DNA from: Zygaena filipendulae | Taxonomy: Eukaryota > Arthropoda > Insecta > Lepidoptera > Zygaenidae | Length of the DNA stretch: 64,000 bases | Direction: 5' to 3' | Assembly: GCA_907165275.2 (NCBI GenBank) | Contig: OU015665.1 | Location: 8,928,001-8,992,000, forward strand | Part shown: piece after piece, positions 23,906 through 36,037 of the stretch | Layout: each line of letters starts with the position of its first letter | How positions within the stretch are numbered: position 1 is the stretch's first letter | The notes under the pieces: generated by a model | Told to the model about the DNA's origin: nothing | Database searches by the model: none | Seen by the model: the letters and a program-made list of their open reading frames with translations, nothing else | Position numbers and translations under genes: made by a program

Positions 23906-24317
23906 GTTTACTCTGTGGTCTTTTGCATGTTGATGGTTGAAAATTAAAATAATCATGCTCATAGATTAATTGAAAAAAAAACTTACATACAATCTCAACG
24001 TTCAGGCAGATGAATAGTTCCTTTGGAATTTAAAATTTTGCATTCAGTTAAAGGCCTCTTGAAACTTGAGTCCCTACCTAAGTAGGTAATTACTTTTTTT
24101 ATCGTCCTTATAAAAATGAGCAAGTTATTGGCTATCTTAAAAATACCTCGCAGATGGTAATAGCAGGCAATATTACTAGAATATTTGATCGGAGTCATAA
24201 ATTGATCAAAACGATTAATAATACTATTATCAATGAAGTTCCATCATCAAAACATAATAAAACCTAACTACAAATACCAATATTTATAACAGATGCTTTC
24301 GTCCACTCAAAGGTTAA

Positions 24318-24404
24318 TTGGAAGAAATCTCCTCGCGGGATAAGTCCGCCGTACATAAATTTACTTTGTTCTATTTTAATTTAATCAATCTATGTTATAA
24401 GTAC
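24318..24404 (+). mobile_element. LINE 3'-end fragment
   Basis: GGAAGAAATCTCCTCGCGGG then ATAAGTCCGCCGTACATAAA, the same kind of LINE tail as at 54508. Confidence 0.6.
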
Positions 24405-24625
24405 TACCTGTTCCCCGCGGTTTTACCCGCGTTAATTTCGGAGTTCCTGCGGGAAAATCGGAATAAAAAATACTCTATATCCCATTCCAGACTATCTATC
24501 TCTGTGCCAAATTCCATCCAAATCCGTTCAGCTATTCTGGTGTGATAGAGTTACAAACATCTATCTATCCATCCATCCATTAATCCAAACTTTCTGCACA
24601 TTTATAATATTATAGTATTTATATT
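24404..24625 (-). mobile_element. Helitron-like copy
   Basis: ACCTGTTCCCCGCGGTTTTA to TTATAATATTATAG; a CTAG to CTAC change at the end. Confidence 0.68.
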
Positions 24626-24635
24626 TTGTGTTCAA

Positions 24636-24829
24636 CTAGCGGTTTCACCCGCTGTAATTTCGGAGTTCTCGCAGGGAATTCCTGGTAACAATATAGCCTA
24701 TGACACTCACAAATAACGTGGCGTTCTATTGGTAAAGTAATTTTCAAAATTGGTTCAGTGGATCCAAAGATTTCCCCCTATAACCTCACAAACGCACAAA
24801 CTTTAACTCTTTATAATATTAGTATAGTA
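24636..24829 (-). mobile_element. Helitron-like copy
   Basis: CTAGCGGTTTCACCCGCTGT to TTATAATATTAGTATAGTA; head to tail with the previous copy. Confidence 0.7.
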
Positions 24830-24961
24830 AGCTAAAGCATACATACAAAAACCAAACCAAAAACCAAAATTCCTTTAAAGTTAAATAGATAGATGTCGAT
24901 TAAAAATTTTAATGAACCGCTCTGGCGAGATCTATCTATACATAATAAATATATAATACCT

Positions 24962-25242
24962 AAAGGGGAGAATCCGCGATTCTGTACATTGAATATTTTT
25001 AAGAAAAATTGACAGAGAGCGATAAAAGAACAGTAACCAACCACAAAAAAAGAGTTTTTAAAATTCTTTTCTGTCTGTCTGTCTGTTCGCGATAATCTTC
25101 GAATCTACTGAACTAAGTGTCATGCGGTTTTCACAGGAAGATTAAGCTTAGTCTGAAGCTACATATAAGCTTTGTTTTATTCAAATCGGATATCTGAAAA
25201 AAAGTTGTTACCTACATAAAAACTTTTCAGGGGCACAGCTAG
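24962..25242 (+). mobile_element. Helitron-like copy, third subfamily
   Basis: AGAATCCGCGATTCTGTACA to GGGGCACAGCTAG; hairpin eroded. Confidence 0.66.
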
Positions 25243-26667
25243 TCGTAGTCGCTAATAAAATTAACATTTCGCACTACCGCGAAGCTCGTTGTTCGGCAGA
25301 GCTTTCGGACACCCCTCGAGGTGCACTTTTTGTTTGTTTGATAGCCGCCGATGCAACGCTAGCTGCCGTTTCCCGCTGCAGCATGGCCCGCAGCCCGTGC
25401 AGTCGTTTCGCGGCGCGTGCGACACCAACATTGCACCCATTGGAAAGCACGATATATTCCATATTACACGGATAAATAATTGTAACGCAGTGTCACCTCG
25501 CCGTTATGATACCTACGAGTTCATAAAAAAATAAATTGCGTGATATGAAGAAACTTTACCACAGTGATGAAATTTATGGACCAACTATTTTTATCATTTA
25601 AAATTTTCTAGCATTTTTAATGGTAAAATCAATGTGAAATTTGGAATATCATAATATTTTTACTATGGAAGTAGGTATAGCAAAATTGATTTTAGGATAG
25701 GTACCTACAATAAATTTTGGTGATAAATTTTTCATGCGCAAGCGAGGCCATAAGTAGAGATGTTTTGTTTAAATGGAAAAAGAATAAATTAGTTTAAATT
25801 TTTATATTCTAAGCGGCCAGTAGCACTTGCTCTATGCAGAGTGCATAATTTAGGGTGCATTTCAATTTTGAATACATTGGTGTCCGCGATTTTTGTATCG
25901 GATAACTTTAGCATCATTTTTCACGATCACATTGAATTTCAAATAAATGACAATAAAAACCTGTATCTAGAAATTTTGTGGACTATATCTCGGTGTGTGC
26001 CGACGGTGGCGGTTTAGTGTGTATTGTTTTATAGATGACCGAAAAAACCAGGAGCGCTTTAAATCACAGATATGAGGTAAGATTATATTGTTTATGTTGT
26101 AGATAAAAAAAGCAAAAATATTACAAATACATAAAATGAAATCATTTTATTCATTTTATTTATTATTTTTTTTTCTTTTATTATTTTTAGACTATAAGCA
26201 TACTCAAAACACTACTATTTTGTGGATTCAATTTCCTAAACTCTTAAATGATTAGATTATATTCTGTTAATTTATAACGGTGGGTTCCGGCAGCCTTCAA
26301 CTTGAAAGTCAGTTCCCATGTTCAAGTTAGGCCAAATCCACAATAAAAGTTATTTTTTGAAAAATTATATTTATACAACCGCAAATTATATTTTCTTCGC
26401 TCGTCTCTGTATACGTATTTCTTTTTAGTATCGACCAACCACATCTGCGTTGACATTTCTTTAACGTCAACACCAAAGCGTGGCATCAAAAAAATAATAA
26501 TAATCTTTCCACAAGATTTGCTTTTATAAAATCCATGAAACATTCCATACTCCCATAGTTCCATTATTATTTTTACTCCTTACTGACGAAAAGTTTTTGC
26601 AAATTCAACGCCTACGAAGGTAAAAAAATATATAAGCGAGTATACCTATATGGAATTAGGTACCTAG
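25243..26667. other. GC-rich patch, otherwise unassigned
   Basis: 25270-25455 is GC-rich (CTGCAGCATGGCCCGCAGCC). An ATG at 25383 could start a short exon, see findings. The remainder to 26667 is AT-rich with no gene seen. Confidence 0.4.
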
Positions 26668-26793
26668 GTAATGTAAATGGATGCTTAGACTTTTCTTTTT
26701 AAATAAAGAAATATTTAAGTAGATAATTTTGTAATGAAAATGGATGTTTAGACTTTTTTCCTTTTGAATAAAGAAATATTTAAGCAGATAAGT
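26668..26793. repeat. Tandem duplication of about 62 bp
   Basis: Two adjacent copies of a unit from TAATG-AAATGGATG to TTTAAG-AGATAA, differing at a few bases and a short insertion. Confidence 0.8.
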
Positions 26794-27589
26794 TAAAAAT
26801 TACAAAAATCTATTGCTGGGTTGCAAAGCGAAAATAAATAAATGTACACCTATACTTATATAGCTATGTTTCAAGCATGATATTTATGATACCTATAACC
26901 TTAAATGTACACTTTCCTAAAATTACCACTTTCCTAAAATGACAACATTCTTGGGGAAATCTTGAACATGGTAAAAACTTAAATTTTGTTGATATTTTAT
27001 GTTTCGTTTTTAACCGATGTTCTCAAAGGAGAAAGAAGGTTCTCAATTTGACTGTATGCTGACTTTTTTTTTTAATGTTTGTGACGCGATTACTCGACGG
27101 CTGGACGGAATTAGATTTTTTTTCTAAGGGTGGAGTACCCTCCCATTGTCATGAAGAGGTGCCACAGACATTATAGAGCATCAGAAGAGATAAAACAAAA
27201 AAAAATATAATTTTGTAATTTAAAAATTAATTTCTTACTTTCTTAAATATTTTAATTGAAGATACTTTCATAAACAAATGTTCTGTTTTTAAGTCGCAGG
27301 GTGCTGTTAATCCGTTATTTTCAAATCGGTATTAAGACCCTTTTTTTTTTTAAATAAAATCGACAAAGGTGAAACAAAGGTAAAGCTCGTGGAACAGCTG
27401 AAATACCCTCACACAATTTACCGTCGCGTCTTTAAAGCTGAATCCTACAACCACAGAGAAAGTACCTACCTATGTCAAGTAGAAAGGCAATATGAAGGAG
27501 GCGGGCCTGCTACGGTTGCAAATAAAATATGGGAAAATGCTCGTACTTTCCCAATTATTTTTTTTGCTGGCATTCTGAATATTACATAT
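26794..27589. other. No gene seen
   Basis: Unassigned. 28205-28659 and 29424-29967 are likewise without recognisable features. Confidence 0.45.
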
Positions 27590-27802
27590 TTACTGTCTCC
27601 CATAGTTTCACGCATGATTATTTCGGAGTTCCAGCGGCAATTCCGGGACAAAAAGTACCCTATAGTAGGTACTTACCTACTTTTCTTTATACTAGACAAT
27701 GTGTATGCAAAACATGATGATTGGTTGATTTGTTAGAGCCTAAGAGCGTAGCAAACCAGCAGACAAATAGACAAACTCACATTCTCGTTTATAATATTAG
27801 TC
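27590..27802 (-). mobile_element. Helitron-like copy, eroded hairpin
   Basis: CTCCCATAGTTTCACGCATG to TTATAATATTAGTC. Confidence 0.62.
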
Positions 27803-27910
27803 AGGTCAGGATTTTCCACAATATTCCCAAAAGTGGCAATTTTGAATACAGTAAATAAGAAAATACGTGACCAAAATATGGCGTTTAATTGTACAATAAT
27901 CGTATGCGAC

Positions 27911-28204
27911 GACGACCCGGTTGGCGCAGTAGGTCACCATGCCTACCCGCAAATTAAGGGGTTCCGGATTCGATTCCCGGTGGGGGTGGACTTCGTGTGA
28001 TGAATACAGGGTTCCATTTTCCAGTCTGGGCATCTGTATATATGTATCTACAGTATAATATATAATTATGTAATAATATGTAGTAGGAATATACCACGTT
28101 TGCTTGGTTTCCACAACACAAGCTTAAAGCTTAAGCTTAAGTGTGCTCAAGTAGATCTGTGTGTTGTGAAGCGGTTTATTATTATTATTATATTATTATT
28201 ATTA
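27911..28204 (+). mobile_element. SINE family A copy
   Basis: Full head with GGTTGGCGCAGTAGGTCACC and a GATTCGATTCC B box, the same body and a TTA-rich tail. AAGCTTAAG is locally repeated. Confidence 0.8.
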
Positions 28205-28659
28205 TACATTTCGTTAGGTCAATAAATGTTGCATTTTGTGTGCGAAAATCTGCTCACGACTCCCTCCGACTCTGGTTTTCATATTTTGTTTTTATAATAA
28301 ACCGAGTTGTTGCCTCTTCTATCTATTCTATATCTGTAACATCTAAAGTATGTTAGGTATGTGATCACCTGAGTCTAAATTTAGATTGGTAGACCTATAG
28401 GTAGGTACTTAAAGTTTTTTTTTATGGTAGATACCGCTTTGTATAAACTGGTACCCACCAACTATTTACCATCTCACAGGAAATGGAATAGAATATGATG
28501 TACATATCTTTAACATAATACATAATTGGCATTTCGTCTTCCGTCACCAAATAGTAGATATTTATTGAGTCTGTACAAATATGTTTAAGACATATGCCTA
28601 CAGGGTGTAAGGTTATTTAGTTTGATGCCACATGATTTCGTTTTTACTTTATTCACTAT

Positions 28660-28800
28660 TTTCAAAATTCACAGATTTGGTAATATTTTGGAAAATATTA
28701 CTTGGGATGCCAGCAAAAGAAGTTCTGGGAGAGTTAGAGCATAACTTCTTCTGCAACCGTGACGTGCTTGCCTCCTTGACATTGTCCCTCTAGTTATTAT
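28660..28800 (+). repeat. Dispersed repeat of about 140 bp, copy 2
   Basis: Same order of shared words as 23765-23905, about 75-80% similar by eye. Confidence 0.7.
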
Positions 28801-28847
28801 ATTATTTTTAACCCTCGATAAAAATAGGCACATTTTGTCCGGGGTAT

Positions 28848-29020
28848 AAAAATCCGTCGGTTAGTAAAAAATAATGGACACGTATATTTTGCTTTTTCAA
28901 ATTCATGAAAAAATTCTCAGTGACATCATGCGATATTTCGACTCACTGTGTCGCCGTTAGTTTTTGATTACGTAAAAAGAAAAGACATACGTGTCCAAAA
29001 TTTTTTACTAATAGACATGA
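28848..29020 (-). mobile_element. TGACGTCA MITE, internally deleted relic
   Basis: It has the CCGTCGGTTAGTAAAAAATAAT arm, GACACGTAT and GATTACGTAAAAA parts, but the paired TGACGTCA core is reduced to GTGACATCATGCG. Confidence 0.6.
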
Positions 29021-29110
29021 CGACATAAATCTAAAATTTAGTCTTTTAGCCTATGTTGTGTACAGAGTTGCAGAATGATGATAACCAGCCTCGTCTAAAG
29101 TAGTCTAAAG

Positions 29111-29423
29111 TTAGGGTTGCCATCCGTCCGGGTTTCCCCGGATTTGTCCTAGTTTAGAAGGAGTCCGGGGAGCGTCCGGGCGGGGTTTCATTTATAGTCC
29201 GGGTTTGAATTTTTGTAGGTTTTGTTAGTAAAGTATATTTTTTATTGAATTTATATTTTAAGAAATAGATACGCCTCTACAACTTAAAGTTCCTGTTTGG
29301 TTGCTCTACTTTTAAGAACATCATATTTAGCTTAAATTTCTTTAAGATATTTTATGTTCAAAAGACATAGTTTTTTTTTTATGCTTTTTGTCCTGGTTGC
29401 CAAATTTTAGAGATGGCAACCCT
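29111..29423. mobile_element. hAT-like MITE
   Basis: Ends AGGGTTGCCATC and its inverse are flanked by 8-bp copies GTCTAAAG and GTCTGAAG (one mismatch). An inner CCGTCCGGG..CCCCGGA palindromic stretch lies near the left end. No coding content. Confidence 0.82.
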
Positions 29424-29967
29424 GTCTGAAGTCAAAGCTACGGACTTTGCTTAGGTAACCGATACCTACGTTCATTTGAAACTACTTATTGGCTAAATAT
29501 ATAATTCATTTAACCCCCCTCAGAACACGCGGCTTAGGAAGCCGCACAGTGCTCCCGTGTCGTGTAACACTCAAATAGCGATTACTTACACGCATTTTTT
29601 ATGTCGGTTCTAAACTTCGCTTAGTTAGGTACCTATTTTTTACCGCAACGGTGGTGGTAAAGTTTTGAGATCAAATTAAAATGATCCGTCGCGAGACGTC
29701 TGGCAGAAGTGAAATATCGAAATTATTTTGTAGAAATAATCAGCATAAAAGGGGATGGCAAGAAAGAGATTAATATAGCGCAATTAAAAATTTTACATTC
29801 AGAATTTTTTTAAACAAAAATTAAATGAATACACCTTTATTATGTAGGTACTTTCCTATCTTACTTGCTTAAACGAAAAGTATAGACAGCAACGTCCAAA
29901 CGATGAGCGTCCGTTTGTTTTATGGTGCTGTATCAATGGGACAATAATGTTTGCAGTGGCAATTTTT

Positions 29968-30512
29968 TCTATACTAATCCTACTAATATTATAAATGTGA
30001 AAGTGTGGATGTTTGGATGTTTGGATATTTGGATATTTGGATATTTGGATATTTGGATATTTGGATATTTGGATATTTGGATATTTGGATATTTGGATAT
30101 TTGGATATTTGGATATTTGGATATTTGGATATTTGGATATTTGGATATTTGGATATTTGGATATTTGGATATTTGGATATTTGGATATTTGGATATTTGG
30201 ATATTTGGATATTTGGATATTTGGATATTTGGATATTTGGATATTTGGATATTTGGATATTTGGATATTTGGATATTTGGATATTTGGATATTTGGATAT
30301 TTGGATATTTGGATATTTGGATATTTGGATATTTGGATATTTGGATGTTTGGATGTTTGTTACTCAATCACGCAAAAATGGCTGAACGGATTTGGATGAA
30401 ATTTGGCATGCACGTTGTCAGGGGTACAGAGAAGGACATAGGGTACTTTTTATCCCGGAATTCCCGCGGTAACTTCGAAATTACCGCGGGTGAAACCGCG
30501 GGACACAGCTAG
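29968..30512 (+). mobile_element. Helitron-like copy carrying an 8-bp minisatellite
   Basis: TCTATACTAATCCTACTAAT start, CTAG end at 30509-30512 with an intact CCGCGGGTGAAACCGCGG hairpin. Most of the extra length is the GGATATTT array at 30005-30358. Confidence 0.85.
30005..30358. repeat. 8-bp minisatellite (GGATATTT)n in a Helitron
   Basis: About 40 perfect copies of an 8-bp unit, bordered on both sides by GGATGTTT variants. Because 24 bp is a multiple of both 8 and 3, it opens frames on both strands. They are not genes. Confidence 0.96.
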
Positions 30513-30536
30513 TATATTAAAAAGAGAAAAGATTTG

Positions 30537-30703
30537 ATATTTTTTTTGTTTGTTGCGATTTAACTCAAAAACTACTGGTCCGATTTTAAAAATTCTTTCA
30601 CCATCAGAAAGCTACATTATCCCTGAGTAACATAGGCTATATTGTACTTCGAAATTCCCGCGGGAACTCCGAAATTATCGCAGGTGAACCCGCGCGGGAC
30701 AGC
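30537..30703 (+). mobile_element. Helitron-like copy
   Basis: TTTGTTTGTTGCGATTTAAC to GCGCGGGACAGCTA; 25 bp after the previous copy. Confidence 0.65.
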
Positions 30704-31178
30704 TATATTATATAAGCGCAATAGACACACTTACATATCTATAAGCCCGATAGCGATAAAACTTTGGAGAACTATTTTGTGTGCGCCGTGGAAATTTTGT
30801 ATGAAAAACCATCACAACGTACCACATGCAGAACTGCTACATATAAATAAAAAGAAAAACAAATATATCTTAATATCATGACACTAAATAGACAGATGAC
30901 TATGGGTGAAAACGAGGGAATACCTAATCCCTGCTTTCCCAAAAAGTGTATTGGTTCATTATCTAAACATCCTGTACCTAAATGTATCCATATATAAATA
31001 GAATTATATCTACACATACCTAAGCGTGACAAAGACAGATAACATGTTTTAACTGGGCGCCTTGTGCACTCGCGCCTTTTTGTTTGAAATCTGTTCACAA
31101 TCGTATTTCAATCCATCCTTTAATATACCTACTGAATCCGGTAGGCGGTAACTAACAACGGTGTTTTAAACCTCGCGC

Positions 31179-31185
31179 TATAAAT
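31179..31185 (+). promoter_or_regulatory. Candidate TATA box
   Basis: TATAAAT sits in a locally GC-richer stretch (CCTCGCGC before, GGGCGTCGCG after). It is followed by repeat-free sequence with CATCAAAAACAGTCCG, which could serve as a 5' UTR. It is about 9.6 kb upstream of NDNF exon A. A second, weaker candidate (CTATATTTAAAG) lies near 23137. No transcript evidence. Confidence 0.25.
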
Positions 31186-31359
31186 ACTTTGGGCGTCGCG
31201 ATATCCCCGAACCGAAGTATAACACATCAAAAACAGTCCGAAACACAAAACAACGGCCAGACAGACAGAACGGCAGACTGAGCGACGATATTTATAGATA
31301 AATTTTGAAGCACTATACAGGATGTTGGGTTAAGCGAACGTATTGAAACCCTAAATAAT

Positions 31360-31682
31360 GGGCATGTTGACTAATTTTTATTTTTTAGTCCGTCTTGTAG
31401 ATTATTAAAAATTATTGGACACGTATTTTTTCTTTTTTTACGTTATCAAAAAATAACGGCGATATATTGAGTTGAAATTTCGCGTGACGTCACTATTCTG
31501 ACAGTTTGTATGGCTGTTTTGCGGTTAGTGACGTCACGACCTCCTCATCCTAAACTTTAATGCGCTTTATCTCTGAATATTTTAATTTATTTAAAAAAGC
31601 AAAAAATACGTGTCTATTGTTTTTTTATTTTCTAACTCAAGGACTAATTAGAATTTTGATTTTCAAAAGTAGTCAACATCCC
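31360..31682 (+). mobile_element. TGACGTCA MITE, copy 3
   Basis: Left end GGGCATGTTGACTA, right end TAGTCAACATCCC. It carries two GTGACGTCAC palindromes about 45 bp apart. Confidence 0.85.
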
Positions 31683-32404
31683 TATTCATGTAATTAATCT
31701 TTACTATTAACACAATACGAACCTAAATGCGAATGTGGGTTTGTTTGTTGCGCTTCGACGGCTTAACTAGTACTACTCATCCGATCGTCATGAAATTTTG
31801 CAAACATGACCAGAGAAAGACTTTTAGATTTGATTTGTCGGCGCGGCGCGTCAGCGGCAAAACAAAGGAAAGGAGCGTCGAGTGATCCATTTGGTATAAT
31901 CAATCGACACGTCGGCAACTTACGCGTGCAATTTTCGTTGGTATTTTTTTTGCGTCAGTAAAATATAATTTTAGGTGCGTTTTTTTAGATATTTGAGACT
32001 TTGTTGTCTCAAATGAACACGCCTTCTTCAGTACGTCCCTCGCTTAACCTTACTATCTGTTATATGTCGCCGGCAAATTGTATAAGTCGCCTTTTTATAA
32101 ACTACCGATGTTTTGTATGTATTTTATTGAGGAAAAGGTAGCATTTCGACATGATAGGTAAGTTAGGTTTGAATAGTGACCACAACAAAACCAAATGACA
32201 CCCAATTTTAGATGAGCTAGTTCCTAAGTTCCTATCACAACGCGGTTTTTGTGCTCGGCATTATACAAAATATCCTGGTCAAAGGTCTAGGTCAAGTTGA
32301 TATGTTTAAGTAGAAACTTACTGATTAACGAATGTCTCAATTAAGTAGACAGATTTTACTACGTTTTGGTTTTCTGACAAACAGATAGATACAAGTCATA
32401 TTGA
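31683..32404. other. No gene seen
   Basis: 31725-31810 resembles the 5' part of a Helitron-like copy (GTTTGTTTGTTGCGCTTCGA, CCGATCGTCATGAAATTTTG). The rest is unassigned. Confidence 0.45.
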
Positions 32405-32662
32405 TTGATGAATACATTTGTGTGATGAACACAGGGTTCTACTTTCCAGTCTGGGTATGTATATATATATCTATAGTATAATATATATGTAATAATATGT
32501 GTAGTATATACCACGTTTATTAAAAAAAAAAAAAATTCTATGTAGTATATACCACATTTGCTTGGTTTCCACGACAAAAGCTAATAATAGCTTACTGTGG
32601 GATCAAGTAGATCTGTGTGTTGTGAAGTGGATTTTATTATTTTTATTATTATTTTTAATATA
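32405..32662 (+). mobile_element. SINE family A copy, head lost, internal duplication
   Basis: It starts in the body (GTGTGATGAACACAGGGTT). GTAGTATATACCAC occurs twice around an A-rich insert at 32520-32540. The tail is TTATTATTTTTATTATT. Confidence 0.75.
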
Positions 32663-33473
32663 TTATTTTACAAATTATGGTACAATAGAAAATATTATTA
32701 TTTATTTATTTATTATACCTATAATGGTTTCTTTCAGGCGTATTTTAAGAGTAAAATAAAAATATATTATAAAACACTGCTTTCATTTCTCATCAACGTC
32801 ATTGCGTCATAGACTTTCAGGCCAAAAACAGACATTTTCGTGTTTTTCGATTTATTGCACTATATTTTCTAAGTTAAGTTATTGTTTTATTAATTAATTA
32901 TTAATGTTAAAATAATAATATTATTATAAGATATTAATTCTTGCTGCTTTTCTCACTTCCAATTTCAAGTTGCAAATAATAATAATAGATATTAATTCTA
33001 CCTAATGACAAACTGCACTATTTTAGCATTATTATATAAATAAAATATCTGAGCGACCGAGCTTCGCTCGTGATAACTTCTCAAGGAGAAAGGTGCTTTT
33101 AGCGCCATCAGCTGTTGTTAAGTAAAAAAGCAGTACCAAACACTCATTTTTCATTACCAGCGGATAAAACGACTTTTTCTAAAAATTGTACCGAGCTAGA
33201 TCAATTATTAATCGCCCCCGAAAGCTCCTGCTTCTTACTTTCAAGTAGAATATATATAAATGCATTCGTTGTATTTACATCAGTATTTAGCATCGTTGTA
33301 CTGTTTGAAAATGCAAACCATGGTGCCAAAGTAAATACTTTCTTGCAGCTCTTGGAGAAAACCATAGAAATTGGCTTAAAACATCATATTGGGGACTTCT
33401 TGCGCACATAAAAAATCGCCACTGCAAATGTTATTGACCCATATAACACCTAAACACACAGTAAAATCCTATT
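32663..33473. other. Unassigned stretch with one 98-codon frame
   Basis: The frame 33115-33411 (plus, from TTG; no early ATG) reads FSLPADKTTFSKN...HHIGDFLRT with a hydrophobic centre. No family recognised; possibly a transposon relic. Confidence 0.35.
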
Positions 33474-33781
33474 GGGCATGTTGACTAAAATTTATTTTAA
33501 TCCGTCTTGTAGAATATTGGACACATATATTTTTTTTAAGTAATAAAAAATAACGGCGATACATTACGTTAAAATTTCCCGTGACGTCACTAACCGGTGC
33601 AGTTTGTATGGCGGCTTATAGCGGTTAGTGACGTCACGAGCCCCCACCCTAAACTGTAATGCGCTTTATCTCTGTATATTTTCATTTATTTGTAATAGCA
33701 AAAAATACGTGTCCATTATTTTTTTATTTTATAACTGACGGACTAACTAGAATTTTGATTTTCAAAAGTCGTCAACATCCC
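33474..33781 (+). mobile_element. TGACGTCA MITE, copy 4
   Basis: GGGCATGTTGACTA to GTCAACATCCC. TATT flanks both ends and could be a 4-bp duplication, though other copies do not confirm it. Two TGACGTCA sites. Confidence 0.85.
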
Positions 33782-33998
33782 TATTGTTTTATCGAAGGGG
33801 AAAATAAATGACAAAATCGCCATCTTCTATATTTTATTACCACCAAAGAATCTTCTGCGGGACCGATTGCAACATAGTAAAAAAACTAACCGTATTTTTG
33901 TACTTTTAATTTTAACTTTTTTAATTTAGGTATGCATTGATAGTTATGCTGCAGAATTATCATCAGGAAATTAGTTTTTGTTCTATTCTTATAATATA

Positions 33999-34190
33999 CT
34001 AGCTGCCCCGCGCGGTTTCACCCGCGGTAATTTTTAAGTTCCTGCGGGAATTCCGGGGTGAAAAGTACCCTATGTCCTTCTCTGTACCTCTGACAACGTG
34101 CATGCCAAATTTCATTCAAATCCGTTCAGCCGTTTTTGCGTGATTGAGTAACAAACATCCACACTTTCACATTTATAATATTAGTAAGAT
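33999..34190 (-). mobile_element. Helitron-like copy, well preserved
   Basis: CTAGCTGCCCCGCGCGG to TTTATAATATTAGTAAGA. Confidence 0.78.
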
Positions 34191-34560
34191 GACCAGCATT
34201 TTTTTTTATATCTCGAGTTCCTGATGGAAACAGACATCGACCTGTTACAATTTTATTATATGTATAGAAGATAATCTACTATCGATTTATTTTTAAATGA
34301 AAAAAAAAATCTAATACGATTTTTTGTAGGTACTGGTTGACGCTAGTTTCACACCTTGAAGGGTTTTATGAAGTTTCACTTCAAAACATTAAGCCTTCTC
34401 AAGACAACCACGGCAGTTTCTCCAGGCCCGCATTTACCTGTCGATCCTTTACGACCCACCGGAGCTATTCGTAATATAATAACATGATGTGACGTGACAT
34501 TTACTGAAGTCGATAAACGAACTCATTACACGCAGTGTCTGTAAAGAAATGGAAATTCCG

Positions 34561-34901
34561 GCTGCCCTATGGAAAAACAAAGTAACTGCAGCGGATTAAA
34601 TTTTACAGGAAGAGCAAAAAACCGGAAATCGCTTTATTTAAAGCAAACCTTCCATAGTTTTACGTTTTTTTTTTATTTTAATCTCTCTAATACTAAAGCC
34701 TTTTTGAGGGTTATAGCAACTGAATAAATTTAACAGGAGTTGGAAAAAACGGAAATCACTTTATTTAAAACAAATCTTCCATATTTTAGTGATTTTCTTG
34801 AAGCTTTTTTGTTGGTTGTGAGTATGTAGCAAGGTCCGTTATGCGTGAAAAAACTCATTCCGAAAAAAATGTCAGTTGCTTTGTTTTTCCATAGAGCAGC
34901 C
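34561..34901. mobile_element. MITE with about 28-bp inverted ends
   Basis: Left GCTGCCCTATGG and right CCATAGAGCAGC are inverse repeats with two mismatches over 28 bp. The interior has two related halves, each with a GGAAATCRCTTTATTTAAA motif. A decayed relative lies at 15608-15930. Confidence 0.75.
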
Positions 34902-34924
34902 AATTGTTGGCAATATATTTATTA

Positions 34925-35120
34925 CTAGCTGTTCGCCGTGGTTTCACCCGCATTTATGTCAGAGTCAGAAAAATTCCGGGATAAAAACCAAAAAAATAAT
35001 TCGAAGATAAAAGTACCCTAAGTATGTTTAATGTAAGTAAATTTAATGATGATCGGTTGAGTCGTTAAGGGGTGAAAAGGTTACAGACAGATAGACAGTT
35101 ACAATAATTTCTTTATAATA
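34925..35120 (-). mobile_element. Helitron-like copy, diverged
   Basis: CTAGCTGTTCGCCGTGG to TTCTTTATAATAGTATTA. Confidence 0.62.
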
Positions 35121-35499
35121 GTATTATGGTTGTGTGCACTGTGCAGTTCAAAGGTGCATAATATCGGGTTCGGCGATAATTTTGTGCTGTTTCACTTTTC
35201 TAGTGAACTTCGCCTTTATTGAATGCTTTCCAGATCATTAAAATAGCTGTAGGTACCTACTTAAGTCATTATAATTTATGATCTATACAAGTAGATTAAA
35301 ACAAGAGTCGAATCACTCGAATCTCTAAACCGAAGATGTTTAAAAGAAAAAAGAAAATCAAATCTTTGGTATTTTTGAAATCACATCACGAAACAAAAGG
35401 CGGACTTAATGCCTACTCTGCCAGTCAATCTTCAGGTAGTACAGAGAGTTTACTTGGCGGTGCATTTACGTGTTGGTGATATGTTTACGTAATATTTTA
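35121..35499. other. No gene seen
   Basis: AAAGGCGGACTTAATGCC near 35397 resembles part of a LINE-derived repeat. 34191-34560 and 36038-36362 are unassigned. Confidence 0.4.
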
Positions 35500-35697
35500 T
35501 TAGATATATTTTGTAATACACGCATACATGGGTATATACTATATAGTACGTAACATACTTTTTTGTATACTTAAACATATTTATGATACTCAAACTCAGG
35601 ATTAACACAAATGTTCATCACATTTTACCCTGACACGCGAATCGAACCCGTTACACCTGAAACAATTTATTAACCACTGCATCAGTGGTGTTATTAA
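35500..35697 (-). mobile_element. SINE family B copy, inverted
   Basis: Inverse B box CGAATCGAACCCG, then TTAACCACTGCATCAGTGGTG. The body words AATGTTCATCACATTTTACC match the family B body. Confidence 0.65.
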
Positions 35698-35710
35698 ATG
35701 CATTCCTAAC

Positions 35711-36037
35711 GGGCTAGTTGAGTAATTTTTTTTAAGTCCGTCGTTTTAGATTAATAAAAAATATTAGACACGTATTTTTTTCTTTTTTTTTACGTAATCA
35801 AAAAATAACTGCGATACATTGAGTTGAAATTTCACGTGACGTCACCATCCGGTGCAGTTTGTATGGGAGCTTATACCGGTTAGTGAGGTCACGAGCCCCC
35901 AACCTAAACTTTGATGCGCTCGATCTATGTATATCTTCATTAATTTGAAAAAGCAAAAAAATACGTGTCTATTATTTTCTTATTTTCTAACTGACGGACT
36001 AATTAGAATTTTGATTTTCAAAAGTAGTCAATATCCC
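35711..36037 (+). mobile_element. TGACGTCA MITE, copy 5
   Basis: Decayed left end (GGGCTAGTTGAGTA), right end TAGTCAATATCCC. The first TGACGTCA is intact and the second has mutated to GTGAGGTCAC. Confidence 0.8.

Noticed and set aside
29922..30512. Several overlapping frames with GYLDIWIF-type repeats on both strands
   Set aside because: They come from an 8-bp minisatellite whose 24-bp period keeps all frames open.
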